From an uncultured Collinsella sp. (GTDB lineage Bacteria; Actinomycetota; Coriobacteriia; Coriobacteriales; Coriobacteriaceae): 9,454 nucleotides of DNA. Shown in pieces: positions 1 to 6,042 of this stretch (position 1 is its first letter; each line of letters starts with the position of its first letter). A program made the translations under genes and the position numbers. The notes beneath the pieces were generated by a model that saw only the letters and a program-made list of their open reading frames with translations, was not told the origin of the DNA and did not search any database. The stretch covers positions 1 through 9,454 of the forward strand of contig URIK01000071.1 in assembly GCA_900547855.1 (NCBI GenBank), written 5' to 3'.

Positions 1-47
1 CTACACTCGACTAGTCGTCGGCAGCGTCAGATGTGTATAAGAGACAG
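1..47 (+). other. Untrimmed Nextera i5-side adapter (technical sequence)
   Basis: This is library adapter, not genome. Positions 1-6 match the end of the Illumina P5 arm. Positions 7-14 (TCGACTAG) sit where the i5 index belongs and match the Nextera XT index I remember as S513. Positions 15-28 are the read-1 primer site, and 29-47 (AGATGTGTATAAGAGACAG) are the Tn5 mosaic end. Genomic sequence begins at 48. Confidence 0.98.
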
Positions 48-189
48 CACCAAGAGCGAGTTCGAGCCCGTCAAGGTGCTCGGCAATGGTGAGCTCACCA
101 AGAAGTTCACGGTCAAGGTCGACAAGGTCAGCGCTTCTGCGCAGGCCAAGATCGAGGCCGCCGGCGGAAAGGTCGAGCTGCCGTGCTAA
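48..189 (+). CDS. rplO: 50S ribosomal protein L15, C-terminal fragment
   Basis: This is the last 46 codons of rplO, cut at the left by the library insert end and read in frame from 49. L15 is a large-subunit protein that helps assemble 23S rRNA domains. The visible tail, with the segments VKVLGNGELTKKFTVKVDK and AKIEAAGGKVELPC, matches the conserved L15 C-terminus (VLGxGELTK followed by a helix and AAGG). The stop TAA lies at 187-189. The secY GTG start at 183 overlaps it by 7 nt, so the two are probably translationally coupled. rplO directly before secY is the standard spc-operon order. The N-terminal two thirds lie outside the window. Confidence 0.95.
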
Positions 190-1469
190 ATGGTCTTAAG
201 AATGCTTTCCGCATCAAAGAATTGCGCGAAAAGATTCTTTTTACCATAGCTATGCTCGTCGTGTACCGCATTGGTGCGCACGTTCCTGTGCCCGGCATTC
301 CCTTCCAGGGGATGCTGGGCCTTTTCTCGACCGATAACAATTCGGTCGCCGCAGGTGCTATGGCCCTCCTGAATCTTTTCTCTGGCGGCGCGTTGAGCTA
401 TGTGTCGGTGTTTTCGCTGGGCATCATGCCTTACATCACCAGCTCGATCATCCTCCAGATGCTCCAGGCCGTCGTGCCTTCCCTGCATGAGCTTGCCCGC
501 GAGGGCGAGGTCGGTCAGACCAAGATTACGCAGTATTCGCGTTACCTCACCCTGGCTCTGGCAATCCTCAACTCCGTGGGTTACCTCTTCCTCTTTAAGA
601 GCTTCGGCATCAGCTTCAATGGCGCCGGCGCTCCCGAGATCATCTTCGACCTCATGATCGTCGGTACGCTCACCGCGGGCGCCATGCTGATCATGTGGAT
701 TGGTGAGCTCATCACCCAGCGCGGTATCGGCAATGGCATGTCGCTGATCATCTTCGCGAACATCATGGCCGGTCTGCCGCAGGCTATCTTCTCCAGCACC
801 GAGGGCAATGCCGGTGGCATCATCACCATGGTGATCATCTGCGCCATCATCCTGCTGGTTATCCCGCTGATTGTTTTCCTTGAGCGCGGCCAGCGCCGCA
901 TCCCGGTCTCCTACGCTAAGCGCGTCGTGGGCCGTCGCATGATGGGTGGCCAGACCACCTACCTGCCCATCAAGGTCAACACCGCGGGTGTCGTGCCGAT
1001 CATCTTCGCTTCGGCGCTGCTGTACTTCCCGGCTCAGATTGCCGTGTTCTTCCCCGGCATCGGCTGGATTCAGGCAGTTGCCTCCGCGCTTTCGACCGGT
1101 TGGCTCAACTGGGTGCTTAACGTTGTCCTCATCGTGTTCTTCGCGTACTTCTACACCTCCATGGTGTTCAACCCCGATGACACGGCCGATAACCTTAAGA
1201 AGCAGGGCGGCTTTATTCCGGGCGTGCGTCCGGGTAGGGCTACCGCGGCCTACATCAAGAACGCGCTCAACAAGATCACGCTTCCCAGCGCTGTCTTTTT
1301 GGCGCTCATCGCCATCGTGCCTTCGATCATCTTCTCCTTCACGGGTAACCATCTGATCCAGGCATTTGGCGGCACGTCCATCCTCATCATGGTCGGCGTC
1401 GTGCTCGACACGGTCGATAAGCTCGAAGGCCAGATCAAGATGTATGATTACGATGGATTCTTTAAATAG
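183..1469 (+). CDS. secY: Preprotein translocase channel subunit SecY
   Basis: SecY is the integral-membrane pore of the SecYEG translocon, passing unfolded preproteins across and membrane proteins into the cytoplasmic membrane. The 428-residue product has the usual length and a hydrophobic profile consistent with ten membrane spans. Landmarks are the first span with VYRIGAHVPVPGI (about 27-39), the RGIGNG signature (180-185), IKVNTAGVVPIIFA (263-276), and the cytoplasmic loop GVRPGRATAAYI (347-358). Arg349 of that loop corresponds to the conserved Arg needed for SecA-driven transport. The start is GTG, giving MLNGLKNAFRIKELREK, which matches the short N-terminus of Gram-positive SecY. A GGAAAGG ribosome site lies at 166-172, inside rplO, 10 nt upstream. 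The gene overlaps rplO by 7 nt and is followed 18 nt later by adk. Identity is very secure. Confidence 0.98.
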   Translation: MLNGLKNAFRIKELREKILFTIAMLVVYRIGAHVPVPGIPFQGMLGLFSTDNNSVAAGAMALLNLFSGGALSYVSVFSLGIMPYITSSIILQMLQAVVPSLHELAREGEVGQTKITQYSRYLTLALAILNSVGYLFLFKSFGISFNGAGAPEIIFDLMIVGTLTAGAMLIMWIGELITQRGIGNGMSLIIFANIMAGLPQAIFSSTEGNAGGIITMVIICAIILLVIPLIVFLERGQRRIPVSYAKRVVGRRMMGGQTTYLPIKVNTAGVVPIIFASALLYFPAQIAVFFPGIGWIQAVASALSTGWLNWVLNVVLIVFFAYFYTSMVFNPDDTADNLKKQGGFIPGVRPGRATAAYIKNALNKITLPSAVFLALIAIVPSIIFSFTGNHLIQAFGGTSILIMVGVVLDTVDKLEGQIKMYDYDGFFK

Positions 1470-1487
1470 GCTAGAGGAGGATTGCTC

Positions 1488-2114
1488 ATGAACCTCGTAT
1501 TGCTCGGAGCTCCGGGTGCCGGTAAGGGCACCGTCGCACAGGAGCTCGTCGCCGAGTTTGGCGTCGCCCACATTTCCACGGGCGACCTGCTGCGTGCTGC
1601 CGTCAAGGGTGGCACCGAGCTTGGTATTCAGGCTAAGAAGTACATGGATGCTGGCGAGCTCGTTCCCGACCAGCTCGTGATCGACCTTGTCAAGGAGCGC
1701 CTTGCCGCCGATGACGCCCAGCAGGGCTTCATCCTCGACGGCTTCCCGCGCAACACCGCCCAGGCTGTGACGCTCGATTCCGAGCTCTCCGCCATGGGTC
1801 GCGAGATCGACTGTGCCCTTCTGGTCGATGTGGCCCCCGAGGTCATTATCGATCGTCTGTCTTCGCGTCGCACCTGCCGCGCATGCGGTTACACCGGCAC
1901 CGCTGCCGATGCTACCTGCCCCAAGTGTGGCGGCGAGATGTATCAGCGCGACGACGACAAGCCCGAGACCATCAAGAACCGTCTCGACGTCTACGAGAAG
2001 TCCACGAGCCCGCTCGTCGACTACTATCGTGGCCAGGGTCTGCTCAAGTCGGTCAACGGTGACCAGGCTCGCGAGACCGTGTACGGGGATGTCAAAGAGG
2101 CTCTCGGTCTATGA
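1488..2114 (+). CDS. adk: Adenylate kinase, zinc-type LID
   Basis: Adenylate kinase interconverts ATP + AMP and 2 ADP in the cytoplasm, balancing adenine nucleotides. The 208-residue protein shows the P-loop GAPGAGKGT (7-15), the AMP-site STGDLLR (30-36) and GFPRN (85-89), and ATP-site arginines in the LID and after it (R123, R128, R154, R165). The LID carries four cysteines, C130-x2-C133 and C144-x2-C147, the pattern of a structural Zn site. The loop between the Cys pairs is 10 residues, versus 16 in Bacillus-type enzymes, so the LID is about six residues short. The ATG at 1488 is chosen because the strong AGAGGAGG site (1473-1480) lies 7 nt before it. An in-frame TTG at 1482 sits almost on that site. 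The stop overlaps the map start as ATGA. Confidence 0.98.
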   Translation: MNLVLLGAPGAGKGTVAQELVAEFGVAHISTGDLLRAAVKGGTELGIQAKKYMDAGELVPDQLVIDLVKERLAADDAQQGFILDGFPRNTAQAVTLDSELSAMGREIDCALLVDVAPEVIIDRLSSRRTCRACGYTGTAADATCPKCGGEMYQRDDDKPETIKNRLDVYEKSTSPLVDYYRGQGLLKSVNGDQARETVYGDVKEALGL

Positions 2115-2899
2115 TCAAGATTAAGTCTGCAACGCAAATCGAGCAGATGAAGAAGGCAGGAGCGCTATCTAAGATGGCGCTCCGCCACGTTGGAGCCATG
2201 GTGCGCCCTGGCGTTTCCACCTTTGAGCTCGATCAGCTCGCGGAGCAGATTATCCGCATGCATGGCGGCACCCCGGCCTTTAAGGGTTACGGCGGGTTCC
2301 CGGGGACCATTTGCGCATCGATCAACGATGCCGTGGTCCACGGTATTCCCAACCCCGACATGATCCTGCGCGATGGCGATATCATCTCCATCGATACGGG
2401 AGCCGTTGTCGACGGTTGGGTCGGCGATAACGCTTGGACGTTTTTCGTCGGCACCCCCACGCCCGAAGCCAAGGCTTTGTGCGAGGTCACGCGCGATTGC
2501 CTTAAGGCTGCCATCGAGCAGGCTGTTCCCGGTAACCATATCGGGGACGTCGGTTATGCCGTTCAGTCCCTCGCCGAGTCTCACGGTTACGGCGTGCTTC
2601 GTGATTATGTTGGCCATGGCATTGGCCGCGTGATGCACGAGGACCCCAACGTTCCTAACTATGGAAAGAAGGGGAGGGGCGTTCGCCTCCAGGCCGGCAT
2701 GGTCATTGCCATCGAGCCGATGGTTACGATGGGTTCCAACCATGTGAGCACGGGCTCCGACGGTTGGATTGTTACGACCAACGACCACCTGCCCGCCGCG
2801 CACTACGAGAACACCGTCGCCATTACCAATGACGGTCCGGTGATTCTCACCACGGATGCCCAGGGTGCTTGGTGTTCGCTCCAAGGCGGAGAAATGTAA
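2111..2899 (+). CDS. map: Methionine aminopeptidase type I
   Basis: Cytosolic metalloprotease that removes the initiator Met from new proteins when the second residue is small. The 262-residue protein has the pita-bread fold ligands in the canonical order: Asp95 and Asp106 (SIDTGAVVDGWVGD), His169 (YVGHGIG), Glu202 (IEPMV) and Glu233 (HYENTVAIT). Substrate-site His77 (VVHGIP) and His176 (MHEDPNVPNY) are also present. No N-terminal zinc-finger extension is seen, so this is the short type Ia class. In the last ligand motif the common EHT is ENT; the metal-binding Glu is kept. The ATG overlaps the adk TGA by 4 nt, pointing to coupled translation. The final codons and stop form the left arm of the inverted repeat at 2891-3019. 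Confidence 0.97.
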   Translation: MIKIKSATQIEQMKKAGALSKMALRHVGAMVRPGVSTFELDQLAEQIIRMHGGTPAFKGYGGFPGTICASINDAVVHGIPNPDMILRDGDIISIDTGAVVDGWVGDNAWTFFVGTPTPEAKALCEVTRDCLKAAIEQAVPGNHIGDVGYAVQSLAESHGYGVLRDYVGHGIGRVMHEDPNVPNYGKKGRGVRLQAGMVIAIEPMVTMGSNHVSTGSDGWIVTTNDHLPAAHYENTVAITNDGPVILTTDAQGAWCSLQGGEM

Positions 2900-3027
2900 A
2901 AGTCGCCGCCCCCTGATGCCCAACCTCGCCTTTCAATTTCGAAGGCATGACCCCAAGGTCTATGCCTTCTCATTTCAAGGCGATCTTGGGCATCAGGGAA
3001 CGGCTTTGTTTTACATTTCAAATGTAA
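2891..3027. repeat. Large nested inverted repeat between map and infA
   Basis: Paired arms, from outside in: 2891-2901 GAAATGTAAAA with 3009-3019 (11 bp, perfect); 2905-2908 GCCG with 3001-3004; 2911-2923 CCCTGATGCCCAA with 2986-2998 (13 bp, perfect); 2927-2932 CGCCTT with 2977-2982; 2941-2948 GAAGGCAT with 2962-2969; and GACC/GGTC around a CCAA loop at 2949-2960. A 13-nt segment at 2928-2940 recurs as a near copy at 2964-2976 (10 of 13 identical). AAATGTAA occurs at 2892 and again at 3020, flanking the structure like a short duplication. It could be a small non-autonomous palindromic element or a native structured terminator. Nothing in it codes for protein. Confidence 0.75.
2905..3012 (+). 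terminator. Probable intrinsic terminator of the rplO-secY-adk-map transcript
   Basis: The stem GCCG plus CCCTGATGCCCAA (2905-2923, with a CC/AA internal loop) closes with 2986-3004. It is followed at once by the T-rich tract TTTGTTTT at 3005-3012. An A-tract (2898-2901) precedes the left arm, so the minus strand has a shorter U-tract as well. The unusual part is the loop of about 60 nt, which itself folds into a second hairpin. Function is inferred from shape. Confidence 0.5.
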
Positions 3028-3063
3028 CAAGTTCCACTTAGTTGTGGAGCCATTACGAAGTTA

Positions 3064-3092
3064 TTACGATGCGTGCATACGTGTTGTAGAAT
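3064..3092 (+). promoter_or_regulatory. Candidate infA promoter with phased repeats
   Basis: TAGAAT at 3087-3092 is a good -10 hexamer (5 of 6 to TATAAT). TTACGA at 3064-3069 is a weak -35 at 17-nt spacing. The -35 lies in the second of two ATTACGA repeats (3052-3058 and 3063-3069), which start 11 bp apart on the same face of the helix. A palindrome ATGCGTGCAT (3069-3078) sits between the hexamers. This layout suggests factor-controlled initiation for infA and genes downstream. No factor can be named from the sequence. Confidence 0.45.
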
Positions 3093-3131
3093 ACTCAATC
3101 GCTGTCGTTTTCTAGAGAAAGATGATTGCTT

Positions 3132-3350
3132 GTGAAGAAGGAAGACGCAATTGAGCTCGAGGGTACGGTAAAGGAACCGCTGCCCAATGCCATGTTTAAG
3201 GTCGAGCTCGAGAACGGTCATTCGGTTCTGTGCAACATTTCTGGCAAGATTCGAATGAATTACATCCGTATTCTCCCCGGTGACAGGGTTGTCGTGGAGC
3301 TTTCCCCGTACGACCTGACCCGCGGCCGCATCACCTATCGCTACAAATAG
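3132..3350 (+). CDS. infA: Translation initiation factor IF-1
   Basis: IF-1 is a small OB-fold (S1-like) protein that binds the ribosomal A site during initiation and works with IF-2 and IF-3. The product is 72 residues, the classic IF-1 length, starting MKKEDAIELEGTVKEPLPN. It carries the conserved VELENGH, ISGKIR-NYIRILPGD and SPYDLTRGRI segments. The GTG at 3132 is preferred: it lines up exactly with the family N-terminus, and GAGAAAG (3115-3121) lies 10 nt upstream. An in-frame TTG at 3126 would sit only 4 nt from that site. An ATG at 3122 is out of frame. The gene has its own upstream gap with a probable promoter, and is parted from rpmJ by a 150-nt structured spacer, so it may be made in different amounts from the ribosomal proteins. 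Confidence 0.97.
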   Translation: MKKEDAIELEGTVKEPLPNAMFKVELENGHSVLCNISGKIRMNYIRILPGDRVVVELSPYDLTRGRITYRYK

Positions 3351-3500
3351 CGGCACGCATACACGCACTCCATTTCCGACTGCAGGCTTAGCTCAACCTA
3401 CGGTCGGATTGTGTGTGAAGACCAGCCATAGTTTTAAACGCCTGCGGCTGGGCGAGTAGATAGTAGGGAAGTAGTTTGAGCGCTACCGAAAGGAAGAACG
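3351..3500 (+). promoter_or_regulatory. Structured infA-rpmJ spacer, possible r-protein leader
   Basis: Two hairpins can be drawn. The first pairs 3375-3386 (TCCGACTGCAGG) with 3397-3408 (CCTACGGTCGGA): twelve positions with one C/A mismatch and one U-G wobble, and a 10-nt loop. An outer ACAC/GTGT pair (3361-3364 with 3411-3414) is possible. The second pairs CCAGCC (3422-3427) with GGCTGG (3446-3451). No clean U-run follows either, so simple termination is not obvious. In E. coli the S13-S11-S4-alpha operon is controlled by S4 binding a leader just before rpsM. This spacer has a similar position, but no match to that pseudoknot is claimed. I found no convincing promoter here. Confidence 0.45.
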
Positions 3501-3614
3501 ATGAAGGTACGTCCTTCGGTCAAGAAGATGTGCGATAAGTGCAAAATCATTAGGCGCCATGGCAAGGTCCTCGTCATTTGCGAGAACCCCCGTCATAAGC
3601 AGCGTCAGGGTTAA
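3501..3614 (+). CDS. rpmJ: 50S ribosomal protein L36, zinc-binding form
   Basis: L36 is the smallest large-subunit protein and stabilises 23S rRNA near the base of the peptidyl transferase region. The product is 37 residues, starting MKVRPSVKKMCDKCK. Cys11, Cys14, Cys27 and His32 form the zinc-ribbon CxxC...CxxxxH, so this is the C+ (zinc) paralogue, not the zinc-free one induced in zinc starvation. The start ATG follows AAAGGAAG (3489-3496). The stop at 3612-3614 is 14 nt before rpsM and lies next to its ribosome site. Between infA and rpsM is the normal place for this gene. Confidence 0.97.
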   Translation: MKVRPSVKKMCDKCKIIRRHGKVLVICENPRHKQRQG

Positions 3615-3628
3615 GAGAGGAGACTACG

Positions 3629-4003
3629 TTGGCCCGTATTAATGGTGTCGACCTCCCGCGTGAGAAGCGCGTTGAGATCGGTCTGACCTACATTTACGGC
3701 ATCGGCCGCACCACTGCGACGAAGATTTGCGTCGAGTGCAACGTTAACGTGGATACGCGCGTTAAGGACCTCACCGAGGATGAGGTTAACGCCATCCGCG
3801 ATTATATCGATAAGAACCAGATCATGGTTGAGGGCGACCTCCGCCGTGAGCGCAACCAGAACGTCAAGCGCCTTATGGACATCGGCTGCAACCGCGGCCT
3901 TCGTCACCGCAAGGGCCTCCCGGTCCGCGGCCAGCGCACCCACACTAACGCTCGTACCCGCAAGGGCCCGAAGCGTCAGATCGGTGCTAAGAAGAAGAAA
4001 TAA
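3629..4003 (+). CDS. rpsM: 30S ribosomal protein S13
   Basis: S13 sits in the head of the small subunit and forms the bridge to L5 and contacts to P-site tRNA. The 124-residue product starts MARINGVDLPREKRVEIGL and has the helix-hairpin-helix-like YGIGRTTA motif (about 24-31). It also has the signature GLRHRKGLPVRGQRTHTNAR and a lysine-rich tail (KRQIGAKKKK) that reaches tRNA in known structures. The start is TTG at 3629, fixed by the family N-terminus and a strong AGAGAGGAG site (3614-3622) 6 nt upstream. No ATG nearby gives a full-length protein. The rpsK ribosome site AAGGAG (4002-4007) overlaps the stop. Confidence 0.97.
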   Translation: MARINGVDLPREKRVEIGLTYIYGIGRTTATKICVECNVNVDTRVKDLTEDEVNAIRDYIDKNQIMVEGDLRRERNQNVKRLMDIGCNRGLRHRKGLPVRGQRTHTNARTRKGPKRQIGAKKKK

Positions 4004-4017
4004 GGAGCGCTAGATAG

Positions 4018-4422
4018 ATGGCTACTGCTAAGAAGAACGTTCGCGCTGCCCGTCTGAAGCGCGCGGACCGTAAGAACATTTCCGTGGGCCAGGCTCACAT
4101 TCGTTCTACGTTCAACAACACGATCGTTTCGATCACCGATCCCCAGGGCAACGTCATTTCCTGGAAGTCGGCTGGCCAGGTGGGCTTCAAGGGCTCCCGT
4201 AAGTCCACGCCGTTCGCTGCCCAGATGGCTGCCGAGGCTGCTGCCAAGCAGGCCATGGAGCACGGTATGAAGAAGGTTTCCGTCTTCGTCAAGGGCCCCG
4301 GCTCCGGTCGTGAGACCGCCATCCGCTCCCTCCAGGCTGCTGGCCTTGAGGTCTCGAGCATCCAGGACAAGACCCCCATTCCGCACAACGGCTGCCGCCC
4401 CAAGAAGCGTCGCCGCGTGTAA
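4018..4422 (+). CDS. rpsK: 30S ribosomal protein S11
   Basis: S11 lies on the platform of the small subunit, near the E site and the mRNA exit path. The 134-residue protein has a basic N-terminus and the signatures HIRSTFNNTIVSITD, the alanine-rich helix AAQMAAEAAAKQAMEHGMK, VFVKGPGSGRE-AIRSLQAAGL and the basic tail IPHNGCRPKKRRRV. All of these are typical of the family at near-standard length. The ATG is 10 nt after AAGGAG. It is separated from rpsM by 14 nt and from rpsD by 19 nt, and shares their strong codon bias, as expected for one highly expressed mRNA. Confidence 0.98.
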   Translation: MATAKKNVRAARLKRADRKNISVGQAHIRSTFNNTIVSITDPQGNVISWKSAGQVGFKGSRKSTPFAAQMAAEAAAKQAMEHGMKKVSVFVKGPGSGRETAIRSLQAAGLEVSSIQDKTPIPHNGCRPKKRRRV

Positions 4423-4441
4423 CTGAAAGGATCGTATCAAT

Positions 4442-5038
4442 ATGGCAATCGACAGGACTCCTGTTCTTAAGCGCTGCCGTCAGCTCGGGATCGATCCCGC
4501 TGAGCTCGGTTACAGCAGCAAGAAGGAATCTATCCGTCAGCCCAAGCGCCGTCGCAAGGAATCTGAGTACGGCATGCAGCTGCGCGAGAAGCAGAAGGTC
4601 AAGTTCATCTATGGCGTTCTGGAGAAGCAGTTCCACGGCTACTTCAACAAGGCCCGTAAGATGAACGGCGTCACCGGTGAGAACCTCATGATCATTCTTG
4701 AGTCTCGCCTCGACAACGTTGTCTTCCGTCTTGGCTTCGCCCGCACCCGCAAAGAGGCTCGTCAGTCCGTCCGTCACGGTCACTTTACCGTGAACGGCAA
4801 GCGCGTGGACATCCCGTCCTACCGCGTCAAGGCCGGCGACGTCGTCGCTGTCGGCGAGAAGTTCCGTGACCTCCTCCCCATCAAGGAGGCCCTGATTTCC
4901 TCCGAGCGCTTTGAGGTCCCTGGCTGGCTCGAGGTCGATATCGAGAAGCTGTCTGGTAACGTGCTCGCTCTGCCGACGCGTGAGCAGATCAGCGGTGATA
5001 TCAACGAGCAGCTCATCGTCGAGCTCTACTCTAAGTAG
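4442..5038 (+). CDS. rpsD: 30S ribosomal protein S4, zinc-free form
   Basis: S4 is a primary 16S rRNA binder that nucleates assembly of the 30S body, lines the mRNA entry tunnel, and in many bacteria represses its own operon. The 198-residue protein has the N-terminal S4 domain, then the S4-type RNA-binding fold near 84-145 (ESRLDNVVFRLGFARTRKEA, then RHGHFTVNGKRVDIPSYRV). Its N-terminus has a single Cys (C12), so the CxxC zinc site of some S4 proteins is absent. The C-terminal segment ISGDINEQLIVELYSK is family-typical. AAAGGA precedes the ATG. The gene is the plausible source of feedback on this operon, by analogy with E. coli. Confidence 0.98.
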   Translation: MAIDRTPVLKRCRQLGIDPAELGYSSKKESIRQPKRRRKESEYGMQLREKQKVKFIYGVLEKQFHGYFNKARKMNGVTGENLMIILESRLDNVVFRLGFARTRKEARQSVRHGHFTVNGKRVDIPSYRVKAGDVVAVGEKFRDLLPIKEALISSERFEVPGWLEVDIEKLSGNVLALPTREQISGDINEQLIVELYSK

Positions 5039-5070
5039 TCCATCCGGGCTGCTGAGGCTGGAGGTAATAC

Positions 5071-6012
5071 ATGTCAGAATTCATTAGGCCTCAGGTTCAG
5101 GTCGAAGAGATCAACGAGACGTCTGCTCGTGTCTCCGTCGAGCCGCTCGAGCGTGGCTACGGCGATACGCTGGGTAACTCCCTTCGTCGCGTTCTTCTGT
5201 CCTCGCTCGAGGGTGCCGCCGTCGAGGCTATTCAGATCGATGGTGCGCAGCACGAGTTCATGACCATCCCTAACATGGTCGAGGATGTCACCGACATCGT
5301 CCTGAATGTCAAGGGTCTTGTCTTCAGGGCTCTCGGCACGACCGACGAGGCGACCGCCACCATTTCGGTTGACGGCCCCTGCGAGGTCACCGGTGCGGAC
5401 TTCTTTATTCCGTCCGAGTTTGAGCTGGTCAACCCCGAGCAGCACATCGCTACGCTCACCGAGGGTGGCCATCTCACCATGAGCATGCGCATCGGCTATG
5501 GCCGCGGCTATGTTTCTGGCGAGGCCAACAAGCGCGACAACGATCCCATCGGTGTGATCCACGTCGACTCGCTGTACTCGCCGGTTTCCCGTTGCGCCAA
5601 GCTCGTTGAGGCTTGCCGTGTCGGTCAGCACACCGACTACGACCGCCTTGTCCTCGAGATCGAGACCAACGGCTCCATCGCCCCGCGCGACGCCGTGGTC
5701 CAGGCTGCCAATATCATCAACCAGCATATGGCCGCCTTTATGAACCTTGCCGAGACCCCCGAGGTCGAGGAGGAGGCTTCGATCTTCGCTCCCGAGGTCA
5801 CCAACGACAACGCCGAGCTGGACAAGCAGATCGAGGATCTGGACCTTTCCGTCCGTTCCTACAACTGCCTTAAGCGCGCCAGCATTCACTCGGTCCGTCA
5901 GCTCGTTGAGTTCTCGGAGAACGATCTGCTCAACATCCGTAACTTCGGTGTTAAGTCGATCGAGGAAGTGAAGGACAAGCTTGAGTCCATGGGCCTGAGC
6001 CTGAAGGCTTAA
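5071..6012 (+). CDS. rpoA: RNA polymerase alpha subunit
   Basis: Alpha dimerises to start assembly of core RNA polymerase, and its C-terminal domain contacts UP-element DNA and activators. The product is 313 residues. The N-terminal domain (about 1-228) has LERGYGDTLGNSLRRVLLSSLEGAAV (27-52) and DAVVQAANII (207-216). An acidic linker (231-250) leads to the C-terminal domain (about 251-313). In that domain R262, N265 and C266 (VRSYNCLK) and the GVKS turn match the DNA-contacting residues known in E. coli (R265, N268 and C269). GGAGG precedes the ATG, 32 nt after rpsD. A 30-nt gap leads to rplQ. Nothing is unusual in length or key residues. Confidence 0.98.
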   Translation: MSEFIRPQVQVEEINETSARVSVEPLERGYGDTLGNSLRRVLLSSLEGAAVEAIQIDGAQHEFMTIPNMVEDVTDIVLNVKGLVFRALGTTDEATATISVDGPCEVTGADFFIPSEFELVNPEQHIATLTEGGHLTMSMRIGYGRGYVSGEANKRDNDPIGVIHVDSLYSPVSRCAKLVEACRVGQHTDYDRLVLEIETNGSIAPRDAVVQAANIINQHMAAFMNLAETPEVEEEASIFAPEVTNDNAELDKQIEDLDLSVRSYNCLKRASIHSVRQLVEFSENDLLNIRNFGVKSIEEVKDKLESMGLSLKA

Positions 6013-6042
6013 TGCTTCGCATATTTGAGGAGAAACTAGACC

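Noticed and set aside
1482..1490. Upstream TTG start for adk
   Set aside because: It lies 1 nt after the AGAGGAGG site; the ATG at 1488 has proper spacing and the family N-terminus.
186..1571. Long antisense open frame over secY (461 codons)
   Set aside because: It mirrors secY and adk. Strong codon bias in G+C-rich genes removes stops from the opposite strand; the translation is His/Asp-rich low-quality sequence with no ribosome site.
2165..2923. Antisense open frame over map (252 codons)
   Set aside because: It coincides with map, whose full set of metal ligands makes the plus-strand reading certain.
3013..3070. Zur-type zinc operator (GAAATGT arms or ATTACGA repeats)
   Set aside because: Known Zur boxes are compact inverted repeats. 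Here the GAAATGT arms are over 100 bp apart and the ATTACGA copies are direct, so the likeness is only in the half-site letters.
3126..3134. TTG at 3126 as the infA start
   Set aside because: It adds two residues to a family with a fixed length of 72 and sits too close to the ribosome site; GTG at 3132 fits both.
3365..3451. E. coli-type S4 pseudoknot leader
   Set aside because: Hairpins are present, but I cannot align them to the known pseudoknot, so only a generic leader is reported.
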